In this document: positions 51,491-60,792 of the stretch, in pieces
How positions within the stretch are numbered: position 1 is the first letter of the stretch
How the letters are laid out: each line of letters opens with the position of its first letter
Assembly: GCF_000374065.1 (NCBI RefSeq)
Contig: NZ_KB893290.1
Span: 196,154-260,153 of the forward strand
DNA length: 64,000 nt
From: Spirosoma luteum DSM 19990
GTDB lineage: Bacteria; Bacteroidota; Bacteroidia; Cytophagales; Spirosomataceae
Reading direction: 5' to 3'
Made by a program: the position numbers and the translations under genes
Notes under the pieces: generated by a model
Seen by the model: only the letters and a program-made list of their open reading frames with translations
What the model was told of the DNA's origin: nothing
Databases searched by the model: none

Positions 51491-52894
51491 TTATGTGGCC
51501 CAGGCTAAGGCGTTCTGCCATAGCTGGTACTGGTGTTGACTAATTTTTACGTGTGCTACTTCTGAAGCGGATGTGCAAAAATTCGTTTCCCGCCATAAAT
51601 AGGTCCGTGCATAGTCAATTGCATCACTAAAGGTAGGGTGTTGCTTGATATACCAGCTACTGACCTGACTAATCAGTAAGCTCCGTTGCTGTAACGAATC
51701 GGCCAGCAACGTAACCAGCGAAAATAAGCACAATGAAACGGGCGTGGTGCGGGCAATGGATTTATCACTACACTGCCGTTGCGTCTTCACTCTCAAGTGT
51801 ACCCGTACCAGTGCAAAAGTTGTCTCTATTGACCAAGGGCGCACAAAATAGTTAATTATCTGGCTGGCCCGTAACGATCATCGGTACTAACTAACCCCGT
51901 CAACTTGCCATCCAGACGTACAATCACCCAGCGGATCGACACCGGCTGCTTGCCAGTATGATACCATAGGGCCGTACCAGTGCAGCAGTCGACGAGTTAA
52001 AATTGACCTCCGCACCAGTCGCTTACAGTCAAGGACTCCCATTGAGTTTGTTCATCATTGGCCACCTCCATCAGCGTAGGCAAACGTTGCCCTTTAAGGT
52101 GCTTTGTCCCCGTTTGCCATCAGCCTGAACCGGTTCCGGTTCAGGCTGATGGCCGCATCTAACCGCAACCGACTCATCAGACTAATCTGGCCCTGCAAAC
52201 TGCGGAACAGGTCGATGAAGGCATAACTGCTATTGCCCACAGCAATCACACTCCGCTCACTAGCCCACCGTTTTACTTGCACAATCAGATGCCTGGACCA
52301 GACCATCAGCTTTTTTGTGGCTACGGAGCTTATTGGTCTAGTAGCGTTCGGCAAGGGCCGTCAGAAAGGGCCACCGGTGCGGACCCACACCCGATTGGCC
52401 CAGTGTATTTTTGTCAACACTGCACGGGCGACCCCGCATCACGCTGACCCATCACAACCCACTACCTTCGACAAATCGACTCTTACTGCTGCGAAGTGCG
52501 TCCCGATAAATGCCTCTGGGGTCAATCTTTGATCCCCACTGCCGTTCGAGAGTCTCATCAATGCCGACCATCAGCGGCTGTTGACCAGTGAATTTAGTGA
52601 GTAGTTGCTGGAGCAAAACCTGACTAGCCGTTCGTGCTGACCAGCGGGCATGGCTTGTACCCGGTAGTACTTATGGAAAGCCTTCTCCTGTTGTAGGCCT
52701 ACGATGCGAAGTAAGGCGGTGATAGTTCGCTTGCCGGGATCCAGTATTGCGCTAACGTTAGCAGTTGGACATGAGCTAAAACCCTTTTGCAAAACAGCTC
52801 TGCGTAGGGTAATATTACGGTTGAGAACTCGCTGGCAAGCATCGGCATATAGATTTGGCGACCGCCGGACGGCCCCGCCAAATCTATATACCAA
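51491..52894 (-). pseudogene. Decayed DDE transposase (IS4/IS701-like)
   Basis: Minus-strand pieces in different frames, in the order of an intact transposase. About 52750: ILDPGKRTITALLRIVGLQQEKAF. 52354-52100: VIAVGNSSYAFIDLFR and SLMSRLRLDAA. About 51950-51860: TALWYHTGKQPVSIRWVIVRLD. 51844-51491: RPWSIETTFALVRVHLRVKTQRQ and ARTTPVSLCLFSLVTLLAD. Stops and shifts separate them, and the usual catalytic Asp in the VGDSSY segment is Asn. The family assignment is tentative. It marks the right edge of the AT-rich island. Confidence 0.7.
52117..52152. repeat. 36-bp perfect palindrome inside the transposase relic
   Basis: CCATCAGCCTGAACCGG and its exact complement flank a central TT. It falls within the decayed transposase just after the RLRLDAA segment, so it is not part of the original coding sequence. 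Confidence 0.8.
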
Positions 52895-52913
52895 AGCCCT
52901 AACGGGCTTTTTT
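52893..52913 (+). terminator. Small terminator downstream of the transposase relic
   Basis: AAAGCCC pairs with GGGCTTT around TAAC, followed by T residues to 52913 (7-bp stem, T6). On the plus strand it stands before the glycosidase gene; no plus-strand gene directly precedes it. Confidence 0.55.
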
Positions 52914-53146
52914 CAAAACGCTGAAGTCAGGCTTAGCCGGTGTTTAAAAATGATGGCAGTCGGGTAAGGCTGCCAACCCTAAAATGGAAAGGATCGGGTG
53001 GGTGGTGAATGGCGATACAGGAACGTGGTCGGGGAAGTTTTATGCCTGGTCAGCTTTACATAGTAGGCTACTGCTCAACGGGGCTTTTTTCGTTTTGGAC
53101 TACCCCCAGTAGGCGTTTGGCTATCAAATCACAACCGATCAGTACC

Positions 53147-54307
53147 ATGAAGATGTATTTATTCCTGTCTCTATTTTTAACGAACCTGTTTTTGTCTCCT
53201 TCCCTGGCTCAAACGAGACAACGTGTAGCAGCGACCACTTTTTCTAATCCCTTACCGGTCCCAATGGGTGATCCGTACATGTTGTACACTCAGGGCACCT
53301 ATTACCTGTATGGTACGGGTGGCGGAGCCGATAAGGGATTTGCCGCTTATTCCTCCAAAGACATGGTCAACTGGAAGCGAGAGGGACAAGTATATTTTCA
53401 CGATAATCCGCGGGGCTGGAGTGATCCTGGTGCTAAATGGGGCGGTGCGTACTGGGCGCCGGAAGTGTATGAGGTGAAGGGTAAGTTCTACCTGTTTTAT
53501 AGCGCCCAATGGAACGTAAACCCGGCGCATGATGCGGAAAATTTCCGGATTGGTGTCGCCGTGGCAGACAAGCCAACCGGCCCGTTTATTGATCTGGCCA
53601 GCCAGCCCATTTTTGATCCCGGCTATTCCATCATTGACGCCAATGTGTTCTTTGATCCGAACGGTAAAGCCTATTTGTACTTTTCCCGTTGCTGTTATAA
53701 GCATCCGGTCGAGAGCGAAGTCGCCGATTTAGCCCGCCAAAAAGGGTGGTTTGAACAGATTGAAGAAAGCTGGGTGTACGGCGTCGAGCTGAAACCCGAT
53801 TTTTCGGGCGTCATTGGCCAACCGGTTTTATTACTGCGCCCACCCCTTACGTTGAGCGACCAGCAGGCTGCCTGGGAAAGCCAATCGGTGACGGCCCGCG
53901 AGGTTAACCGGCGCTGGACGGAGGGTTCGGTTACCTTCAAAAAAGATGATACGTATTACCTGATGTATTCGGCCAATTATTTCGGGGGGCAGTATTATGC
54001 CATTGGGTACGCCACTTCCCGTTCGCCTTTAGGCCCGTATAAGAAAGCGGCCAACAACCCAATATTACAACGAAACACGGCTCAGGGGGGCTCGGTAACG
54101 GGCACGGGGCATAACAGTATCGCTTACTCACCAGACGGCAAAGAGATGTTCTGTGTGTACCACGCCCGAACGGCTGAAACGGGCGAAGATCGCGTAGTTT
54201 GTCTGGACCGGATGCAGGTAGAAAAGGGAGTAATAAGGATTCTGGGGCCCACTACCACGCCCCAAAAACTCCCTTCAGGCGCATCAACGGCAGTTCGTAC
54301 TAATTGA
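53147..54307 (+). CDS. Secreted family 43 glycoside hydrolase
   Basis: 386 residues, signal peptide MKMYLFLSLFLTNLFLSPSLAQ. The five-bladed propeller is shown by FSNPLPVPMGDPYMLYTQGTYYLYGTGGG (Asp of the base in GDPYM), APEVYEVKGKFYLFYSA, SIIDANVFFDPNGKAYLYFSR (Asp modulating pKa) and WTEGSVTFKKDDTYYLMYSANYF (Glu general acid). GH43 enzymes cleave arabinan or xylan side chains; substrate not decidable. ATG 53147 gives the signal peptide, although the frame is open 46 codons upstream. It marks return to normal chromosomal composition. Confidence 0.9.
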   Translation: MKMYLFLSLFLTNLFLSPSLAQTRQRVAATTFSNPLPVPMGDPYMLYTQGTYYLYGTGGGADKGFAAYSSKDMVNWKREGQVYFHDNPRGWSDPGAKWGGAYWAPEVYEVKGKFYLFYSAQWNVNPAHDAENFRIGVAVADKPTGPFIDLASQPIFDPGYSIIDANVFFDPNGKAYLYFSRCCYKHPVESEVADLARQKGWFEQIEESWVYGVELKPDFSGVIGQPVLLLRPPLTLSDQQAAWESQSVTAREVNRRWTEGSVTFKKDDTYYLMYSANYFGGQYYAIGYATSRSPLGPYKKAANNPILQRNTAQGGSVTGTGHNSIAYSPDGKEMFCVYHARTAETGEDRVVCLDRMQVEKGVIRILGPTTTPQKLPSGASTAVRTN

Positions 54308-54392
54308 CGATTTATTGAACGGTTAGTCCCACTACATTCGACTGGACATTAAGGTAAGCATGATCTGACTTAGTGACTGATGTTACATAGCC

Positions 54393-54902
54393 TTAGTAGC
54401 GAATAGAATAAATTGACTTTTCAGGCTGTTCAACTCCCATAAAGCCAGTTTGGTCGCGTTTAGCGTCAGCAATATTTATAAGCAAAGTGTTTTTTGACGT
54501 TGTGAGCCGAAACGCTTCCAACATAACATAGGCCGATATGGAGGGAAAAGATGATTGCTCCAGTGACGGACTGTATGAGCTGGTGAACACGAATACTTCG
54601 TATTCGACTTGATATACTTGTGGAATTCGTCGACCTTCCAACGGCGGGCTGATAGCGTCTGAGTGCAAACGCCATCGGCCCGCCCCGGCGTCTGATTTGA
54701 GTTCGACCCTGTTATCGAGCGTCAACACAGCATTTGGCAATCTCTTCGACAAGGGACGCCCAACTTGCCAGAGTCGAGCCGATCCATATGCCTGCTGGTG
54801 GAGACTTCGGGTAATAGCATCATGGAAAAAGTTTATCCTCGACCAGGGAGGATAGACCAGTGGCTGTGGTTCGGCCCTGGCTGGCGGTAGTCGGAGTAAA
54901 GG
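54393..54902 (-). pseudogene. 5'-truncated hypothetical gene
   Basis: An open frame of 170 codons with no ATG, GTG or TTG start near its beginning; translation gives LLRLPPARAEPQPLVYPPW, then NFFHDAITRSLHQQAYGSARLW, later RVELKSDAGAGRWRLHSD and ending FMGVEQPEKSIYSIRY. Codon use is chromosome-like over the entire frame. A TTG at 54752 allows a 119-residue product, but the frame is clearly coding-like upstream of it, so a lost 5' end or frameshift before 54902 is more likely. No family recognised. Confidence 0.4.
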
Positions 54903-54962
54903 TCAAAATGGGCGAGCCGAAGTGCTTAACCGATTCTTAGTTAAATTTAATCAGTAGGCTGA

Positions 54963-54980
54963 CAGGCTGAAAACAGCCTG
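54963..54980. terminator. Small hairpin downstream of the EamA gene
   Basis: CAGGCTG pairs with CAGCCTG around AAAA. It lies 20 bases past the EamA stop on the minus strand and has no T tract. Confidence 0.4.
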
Positions 54981-55000
54981 CTCACCATCCTGTTAGTTAG

Positions 55001-55414
55001 TCACAGAATCAGTACTAAGGTTCCGCCAATAATCAGTGCGGCCCCCACGGCGGCTTTCCAGGTCAGCACTTCGCCCAGAAAAACAACGGATAGCAGAATG
55101 GCAATGGCCACGCTCAGCTTATCCACCGGAGCCACCTGCGACACCTTCCCCAGTTGCAGGGCTTTAAAGTAGAAGATCCAGGACAGGCCCGTTGCCACAC
55201 CCGACAGAATGAGGAACAGCCAGTTTTGCCGGGTCAGCGTGGGCAGGGAATCAATGCCATCCCGCGTGAACACGATGCCCCAGGCCACAAGCAGGATAAC
55301 TACCGTCCGGATGGCCGTTGCCAGGTCGGTATTGACCCCTTTTATACCAATTTTAGCCAATATTGCCGTTAGTGCGGCAAACAACGCAGAAAGCAGGGCA
55401 TACATCCACCACAT
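55001..55414 (-). CDS. EamA-family transporter (single DMT repeat)
   Basis: 137 residues with five hydrophobic helices. The LSGVATGLSWIFYFKALQLGKVSQVAPVDKLSVAIAILLSVVFLGE stretch is the EamA signature at the helix 3-4-5 region. Half-size proteins of this type act as dimers in the drug/metabolite carrier superfamily. Substrate unknown. Single gene. Confidence 0.82.
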   Translation of the reverse strand: MWWMYALLSALFAALTAILAKIGIKGVNTDLATAIRTVVILLVAWGIVFTRDGIDSLPTLTRQNWLFLILSGVATGLSWIFYFKALQLGKVSQVAPVDKLSVAIAILLSVVFLGEVLTWKAAVGAALIIGGTLVLIL

Positions 55415-55506
55415 AAAACAGCATCTAGAAATGAACGATTAATGACTATCTATGGCGGGAACAGCTGTATAATGCGTATTCAGCCCATACGGCTATCTGG
55501 CGAATT

Positions 55507-56649
55507 TCACCAGTTTACCTGATTGCGCAGAACCGGGAATTCAGCAAATTCAAGCAGCAGTTTATCATACTGTCGCGCCAGCTTCGGCTGACCATCGAGC
55601 CGCGCTACCTGTGCCAGTACCTGATAGGCGTAGGCGCGTACTGTTTCTTCCCGAACGGCACTTTTTACTACTTCCTGCGCATGCGTCCGTGCGGACGCAT
55701 GCTGGCCCATCTCCAGGGCATAACGGGCTTTCAGTAACGTTCCCATCTGTTTATAAACCGGGGCATCACCGGCCATTGTCTGCTGAATCAACAGTGGTAT
55801 AGAATCCATTTTGTGCGCGTTGAGCAGAGCCTCGGCGTATTTGTAGCGCCAGAACGGGTTGTTGGGGTAGCGAACTGTCAATTGCGCCAGGTAAGGCAGG
55901 GCTTCGGTAGGGCGATTTTCGTAGTCCGTCAGTAAATGGGTTAGGTACATGATGGCTTCGGTACGCACGAACAAGGCCTGTTTGGTAGCAATCTGTAGCT
56001 GACTCAGTCCCAGATTTTTATTTCCCGCCGTCATCACCCAGGCTACCGATTTGTAGAACGGGTGAATTTCGGGGTATACGTCCCGGTAAAAGTTGTACAA
56101 TCCCGTTGAGAGGTAGAAATCCGGGTAATGCTGCTGGTAGGCTTTGCCTTTCTGCACAAACGGGTAAGCATTTTTCGCATAGCGAACGGTAGCCATAACT
56201 TCATGTTCGTAGTGGCTGATTTTGGCCAGCATTGCTTCGGCGGTAAAGTACACGAACATAGCTTCGGGCAATGCGGCCTTATCATCCCCGCTTTTTTTGA
56301 GTGACTGCTGCCAGTCTTCAGCTTTGCGGGCGGCCTTTTCCAGTTGCTGGATACAGGTACGTTGCAGCGCCAAATTGGTGCGGGCCGGAAACCACTGGTA
56401 AAACAAACTCACGCCCCGCAGCAAATCGACAGCCGGGTGCCGGGGCACCAGTTTATCCAGCTGGGCAAAGGTCTGTTCAGCCTCCGTAAATTTCAAATCG
56501 TACACCTGGTCCAGCCCCGTAGTCAGCAGCGAACGCCCGGCCGGGCTACTGTTAATGATGGGATACTGCGCCAGTACCTGCGTACTCATCCAGGTAAATA
56601 GCACACTGGTTAACAGTATAGTAGGTAAAATTCTTTGTATCGGTATCAT
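55507..56649 (-). CDS. Secreted TPR-repeat protein
   Basis: 380 residues with signal peptide (MIPIQRILPTILLTSVLFTWMSTQVLAQ), then about seven TPR-like helical repeats through the whole protein (TGLDQVYDLKFTEAEQTFAQL; VRYPNNPFWRYKYAEALLNAHKMD; ARTHAQEVVKSAVREETVRAYAYQVLAQV). No enzyme motif. Function unknown; probably periplasmic scaffolding. Single gene with normal composition. Confidence 0.72.
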   Translation of the reverse strand: MIPIQRILPTILLTSVLFTWMSTQVLAQYPIINSSPAGRSLLTTGLDQVYDLKFTEAEQTFAQLDKLVPRHPAVDLLRGVSLFYQWFPARTNLALQRTCIQQLEKAARKAEDWQQSLKKSGDDKAALPEAMFVYFTAEAMLAKISHYEHEVMATVRYAKNAYPFVQKGKAYQQHYPDFYLSTGLYNFYRDVYPEIHPFYKSVAWVMTAGNKNLGLSQLQIATKQALFVRTEAIMYLTHLLTDYENRPTEALPYLAQLTVRYPNNPFWRYKYAEALLNAHKMDSIPLLIQQTMAGDAPVYKQMGTLLKARYALEMGQHASARTHAQEVVKSAVREETVRAYAYQVLAQVARLDGQPKLARQYDKLLLEFAEFPVLRNQVNW

Positions 56650-56696
56650 TAACAGGGCCGTTCATTCGGGGATTTCTCCCGCCAAAGATACGGCTA

Positions 56697-57024
56697 TTAG
56701 GCGGGTGTGATGTGTTGTTTATCCAGCATCAGTATGACTTTACCCAGTTGGTTGGCGGCAATCATCCGGACACCGTCACAGTTATCGTTGGGCCAGTCGG
56801 GCGGGTGGGCGGGTTGCTGATACCCATCGTTTTTACGGATACAGCAGGTTTCGGTTGGCTTGAATAAGTCCGGTGTGAGCCGTTGGTCGTGTTCCGGCCG
56901 CCCCTTCCGGCGGTTGATAAACAAATCGCCAGTCTGCCGGGCTGGTGCGTACCCATACCACCCCCAGCTTATCCACTCCCTGCTTATCTATCGTGGGCTT
57001 AATCTGCGAACAAAAACCACTCAA
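56697..57024 (-). pseudogene. Small frameshifted gene, possible
   Basis: Two overlapping minus-strand frames look coding. One starts at ATG 57024 (MSGFCSQIKPTIDKQGVDKLG, then VVWVRTSPADWRFVYQPPEG) and runs to a stop near 56833; the other continues in another frame as TPDLFKPTETCCIRKNDGYQ and VRMIAANQLGKVILMLDKQH to 56697. A one-base shift between them would restore a product of about 100 residues. No family recognised. Otherwise this 491-base gap holds only the promoter area of the receptor gene at 57142. Confidence 0.35.
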
Positions 57025-57141
57025 CCTATATTTATAGGGATTGAGTCCGGCAGAAACGGCATTTAACCGCGTTCATTTCCATTCGGGCAACGCAGTCTGC
57101 ATTTTTACTCTCTTTATCGTATATACAACCAACTTTACATC

Positions 57142-59643
57142 ATGTGGCTCAACATTACCGGCCAGTTTTTACTGATACTGACAACGAGCGTCGTCCTGGC
57201 GCAATCGCCCGTTGTTCAGCCAGCTCCCACCCCACCTGCTCCGGTCAGTGAAACACCCGGCAAAGGCAACGCAAAAATTACCGGCTACGTGGTTGACTCG
57301 ACTCTGACCAAAGCCGTTGAGTTTGCCAACATCGCCCTCTACACGACCAGCGACAAACTGATTGATGGCACCGTAGCCGATGACAAAGGGAAATTTACCC
57401 TCAATAAACTGGACCCTGGCACCTATAAGGTGCTTCTGTCCTTTATTGGTTTCTCTCCCAAAACAATCAACAACGTAGTCATTGATAAAGGCGAGAATAA
57501 AGACCTGGGCGTTATCCGGCTAAGCAACAGTACACGTACGCTGAAAGAAGTAACCGTGGCCGGGCAGAAGGCCCTGGTTGAGGATAAAGTGGACAGGCTG
57601 GTGTATAACGCTGACAGCGACCTGGCGGCCAAAGGGGGTGATGCGACGGACATTCTCAAAAAAGTACCCATGCTGTCCGTCGACCTGGTGGGTAATGTAT
57701 CCCTGCAGGGAAGCACCAATGTGCGGGTGCTGATCAACAACAAACCGTCGTCTATTCTGGCTGGCAACCTGGCCGATGCGCTCAGGCAAATCCCCGCCGA
57801 CCAGATTAAATCCGTTGAGGTTATCACCTCACCCTCTGCCCGCTACGATGCCGAAGGAACCGGGGGCATTATCAACATCATCACCCGGAAAAATACCCTG
57901 CAGGGTGCCCACCTCGATATTAACGGGGGCGTGGGTAACCGTACCTCCACGCTGGGACTGAATGGCAGCTTCCGGCAGGGCAAACTGGGCGTAAACCTGA
58001 ACGGCAATGGCCGGGCCATCTATAACAAAGCCAGCACCGACCTGGAGCAGAGCACGACTATCAATGGCACCACGGTACGCACCAGTCAGCAGGCTAGTGC
58101 CTTCGACAAAGGACTGTTTGGGCAGTACGCGCTGGGACTTGACTACGACCTGGCCCCAAATCAATCGCTCACGGGGGGAGTCCGGTTCGGTATTCGGAAT
58201 TTCAACCGCGACCAGAACCTGAATACGACCCTGTTTACGAACGAAGTAGCCGGTACCCCCGCCCGCCGGGATGTGTTCGGCAAGGACCTGTCGAACTCGA
58301 TTGACGTGAATGTCGACTATCTGCACACCTACGCCCAGGCCAAAGACCGGACGCCCAAAGAGTGGAGCATTTCGACGCAGTACAGCCAGAACAACCTGAC
58401 CAATAATTTCGACGCGAACCTGCTTACGAATACGGGGGTATTGACAAGCCGTCAGCGCAACATCAATTTCAACACCAACAAGGAGTTTACATTACAGACC
58501 GATTACGTTACCCCACTCACCCAGCGTCAGTCGGTGGAGTTTGGGGCTAAAAGCATCATCCGGCAGGTGAACAGCGAGTACCAATACCAACTGGCCGCTC
58601 CCAACGCCGATTATGTGACCGATACGCAGCGGCCAGCCGGGTCACTTAACTACGATCAGACCATCTCGGCGGGCTACCTGTCGTACACCTATAACACGCT
58701 GAGTAAAATATCCATTAAGGCCGGTGCCCGCTACGAGTACACGACCATTCAGGCGGGCACGGCCGAGAATGCATCCATCGCCATTCCGAACTACGGCAAG
58801 CTGGTGCCCAGCCTTAACATCTCGAAAAAGCTTGGCGAAAGTACTACCGTCAAGTTTGCCTACAACCGCCGGATTCAGCGGCCGGGCATTCAGCAGTTGA
58901 ACCCGAACTTCAACGCATCCAACCCCCAGAACATCACCATTGGCAACCCGCTCCTGAAACCCGAAATCACCGATCGTATTGAGCTGGGTTACAGTACATA
59001 TGTCAAGAAAACATACCTCAATTTCTCGGTCTACTCCCGACTCAACCGAGATGATATTCAACAGTTGAGTCAGCGATCCGACACGTTGGCCGGAGCGGTG
59101 GTTACGTCGTTTCAGAACATCGGTAAGGAGTACAACTACGGCTCCAACCTGTTTCTAACCATCAACCTTACTCCTGCCTGGAGTATTAATGGCAATTTCG
59201 ACCTGATGTACCGCTACATTAGCGGGCAGGCGGCTGGTCTGGATGGGCAATCGGTCACGCTGACCAACACGGGTATCAGCATCGGTGGCCGGTTCGATAC
59301 GCAGGCGCAGTTGGGCAAGGGCTGGGCCATACAGGGAAATTTCGGTACGCGGGGCCGCCGGATTCAGTTGCAGGGTTACAGCAGCGGATTTATCCAGTAC
59401 TCGCTGGGGCTACAGAAATCGTTTGTCAACAAACGGGGCAGCCTGGGGCTGGCCGCCGAAAACTTCCTGACGAATGGCATGGTGTTCAAAACCGTCCTTA
59501 ATTCCCTGCCATTCAATCAGGTATACCAGCAGAACATCTACAACTCCAGCATCCGCCTGACATTCAGCTATAAACTAGGTCGTCTCAACGTAGCCCCGCC
59601 CAAAAAGAGCCGGTCGGTGAAGAATGATGATGTGATTGAATAA
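57142..59643 (+). CDS. TonB-dependent-receptor-like outer-membrane protein with CarboxypepD_reg domain
   Basis: 833 residues. Signal peptide (MWLNITGQFLLILTTSVVLAQ), a Pro-rich linker, a carboxypeptidase-regulatory-like domain (ITGYVVDSTLTKAVEFANIALYTTSDKL, about 48-130), a plug (TLKEVTVAGQKALVEDKVDRLVYNAD, with DILKKVPMLSVDLVGNVSLQGS) and a large C-terminal barrel of the OMP_b-brl_3 type. It may import an iron or sugar compound, or serve as a surface receptor; with no SusD partner adjacent it is not a SusC-like pair. Single gene. Confidence 0.88.
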   Translation: MWLNITGQFLLILTTSVVLAQSPVVQPAPTPPAPVSETPGKGNAKITGYVVDSTLTKAVEFANIALYTTSDKLIDGTVADDKGKFTLNKLDPGTYKVLLSFIGFSPKTINNVVIDKGENKDLGVIRLSNSTRTLKEVTVAGQKALVEDKVDRLVYNADSDLAAKGGDATDILKKVPMLSVDLVGNVSLQGSTNVRVLINNKPSSILAGNLADALRQIPADQIKSVEVITSPSARYDAEGTGGIINIITRKNTLQGAHLDINGGVGNRTSTLGLNGSFRQGKLGVNLNGNGRAIYNKASTDLEQSTTINGTTVRTSQQASAFDKGLFGQYALGLDYDLAPNQSLTGGVRFGIRNFNRDQNLNTTLFTNEVAGTPARRDVFGKDLSNSIDVNVDYLHTYAQAKDRTPKEWSISTQYSQNNLTNNFDANLLTNTGVLTSRQRNINFNTNKEFTLQTDYVTPLTQRQSVEFGAKSIIRQVNSEYQYQLAAPNADYVTDTQRPAGSLNYDQTISAGYLSYTYNTLSKISIKAGARYEYTTIQAGTAENASIAIPNYGKLVPSLNISKKLGESTTVKFAYNRRIQRPGIQQLNPNFNASNPQNITIGNPLLKPEITDRIELGYSTYVKKTYLNFSVYSRLNRDDIQQLSQRSDTLAGAVVTSFQNIGKEYNYGSNLFLTINLTPAWSINGNFDLMYRYISGQAAGLDGQSVTLTNTGISIGGRFDTQAQLGKGWAIQGNFGTRGRRIQLQGYSSGFIQYSLGLQKSFVNKRGSLGLAAENFLTNGMVFKTVLNSLPFNQVYQQNIYNSSIRLTFSYKLGRLNVAPPKKSRSVKNDDVIE

Positions 59644-59688
59644 AGGCGCTTTTGTTCAATCTCTGTTACCGACGCCTTTGGCTGTTAC

Positions 59689-59826
59689 GTCCCTACAGGA
59701 CGCGAATAAAATCGTTCTATCAGTTTACTTGGTAAACGTTCCCTGGGGATTTACCCGCCAAAAACGTTGGTAGAAGTCGGTAGGATAAACGGACCATACC
59801 TCACCCAAAACCCGTCCTGTAAGGAC
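59689..59826. repeat. MITE-like element bounded by 14-bp inverted repeats
   Basis: GTCCCTACAGGACG (59689-59702) and CGTCCTGTAAGGAC (59813-59826) are inverted repeats with one mismatch, 138 bases end to end, non-coding inside. A GAGCGTCGGTAGAA motif follows (59840-59853). Short repeats of this appearance, with a GTCC...ACAGGAC border, are common in genomes of this group as I recall. It is 45 bases after the receptor stop. Confidence 0.5.
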
Positions 59827-59890
59827 TCAACAGCGGAGCGTCGGTAGAATACCCAACAAATCACCTTTTTACCCCCACCAACCGACTCGA

Positions 59891-60715
59891 ATGAAAAAAT
59901 TACTTCTGCTCGTCGCCCTCGTGGGTCTGTTCAGCTCCTTCAAAGACGACCAGCTTACCTGGATGGCTCTCGGCGATTCAATTACGTACCTGAACGACCA
60001 CCCGAATGAAACCGGCAATCGGGTAACCAAGGGATACATGACGCGCGTCGTTGAAAAACTGCCGAATATTCATTACACCAACAAGGGCTACAACGGCTGG
60101 ACGGCGGTGCGTATCGCGCAGGAAATTGAGAAACTGGGGCTTACCAAAGCGGATATCTATTCGGTCTTCCTGGGCACCAACGACTGGTGGGGTGGTAAAC
60201 CCCTGGGACATTTTACCGATTATCAGACTAGTACCGGCAATGCCACCGTTTATGGCTCGTTTCGCATTATCATCGACAAACTCCGCAGCCTGAATCCGGC
60301 TGCCCGTGTTATCCTGATTACCCCCATGCAGCGGGCTGATTTCGTGTACCTGACTAATTTCAAAAACAACGCTTACGGGTCGTATAAGCCTAAAAACGGG
60401 CAATCCCTAGAATCCTTCGCGCTGGCCGTCGACTCCATTGGCCGTTTTGAACAGTTTCCGGTGGTTGATTTGTACCACACAAACGGTTTAAAAGTAAAGA
60501 AACTGGTGAAGTACAAGCGCCTGAAAGACCAAAAAACCGGTCAGTACCGCAACTACAAATACCCGGCCTTCATTGATGTTCCTTTTAATCCCGAAACCGA
60601 CGAATACCCCTACCCCATCGGTGCCGTTAACATGACTTACGACGGTCTGCACCCCTCCGACAAAGGCAATGCACTCATCAGCAAGCAATTGGTACGTGTG
60701 ATGGGGAAGTACTGA
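59891..60715 (+). CDS. Secreted SGNH/GDSL-family hydrolase
   Basis: 274 residues, signal-like N-terminus (MKKLLLLVALVGLFSSF). Block I is MALGDSITYLND with the nucleophile Ser; the Gly block is NKGYNGWTAVRIAQEI, the Asn block FLGTNDWWGG, and the final DGLHPSDKGN has the Asp-His pair. A secreted esterase or lipase; substrate unknown. A terminator follows immediately. Confidence 0.9.
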   Translation: MKKLLLLVALVGLFSSFKDDQLTWMALGDSITYLNDHPNETGNRVTKGYMTRVVEKLPNIHYTNKGYNGWTAVRIAQEIEKLGLTKADIYSVFLGTNDWWGGKPLGHFTDYQTSTGNATVYGSFRIIIDKLRSLNPAARVILITPMQRADFVYLTNFKNNAYGSYKPKNGQSLESFALAVDSIGRFEQFPVVDLYHTNGLKVKKLVKYKRLKDQKTGQYRNYKYPAFIDVPFNPETDEYPYPIGAVNMTYDGLHPSDKGNALISKQLVRVMGKY

Positions 60716-60747
60716 TTGGGACGCTACGCATACCCGGTCAACCCATT

Positions 60748-60792
60748 AATCAGTCGGGGGAGCCAGTTACTGGCTCCCCCGACTGATTTTCA
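60748..60792. terminator. Strong bidirectional terminator
   Basis: Perfect 19-bp stem: 60748-60766 with 60770-60788, loop TTA, then T residues. It lies between the convergent SGNH hydrolase and M3 peptidase genes. Confidence 0.9.
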
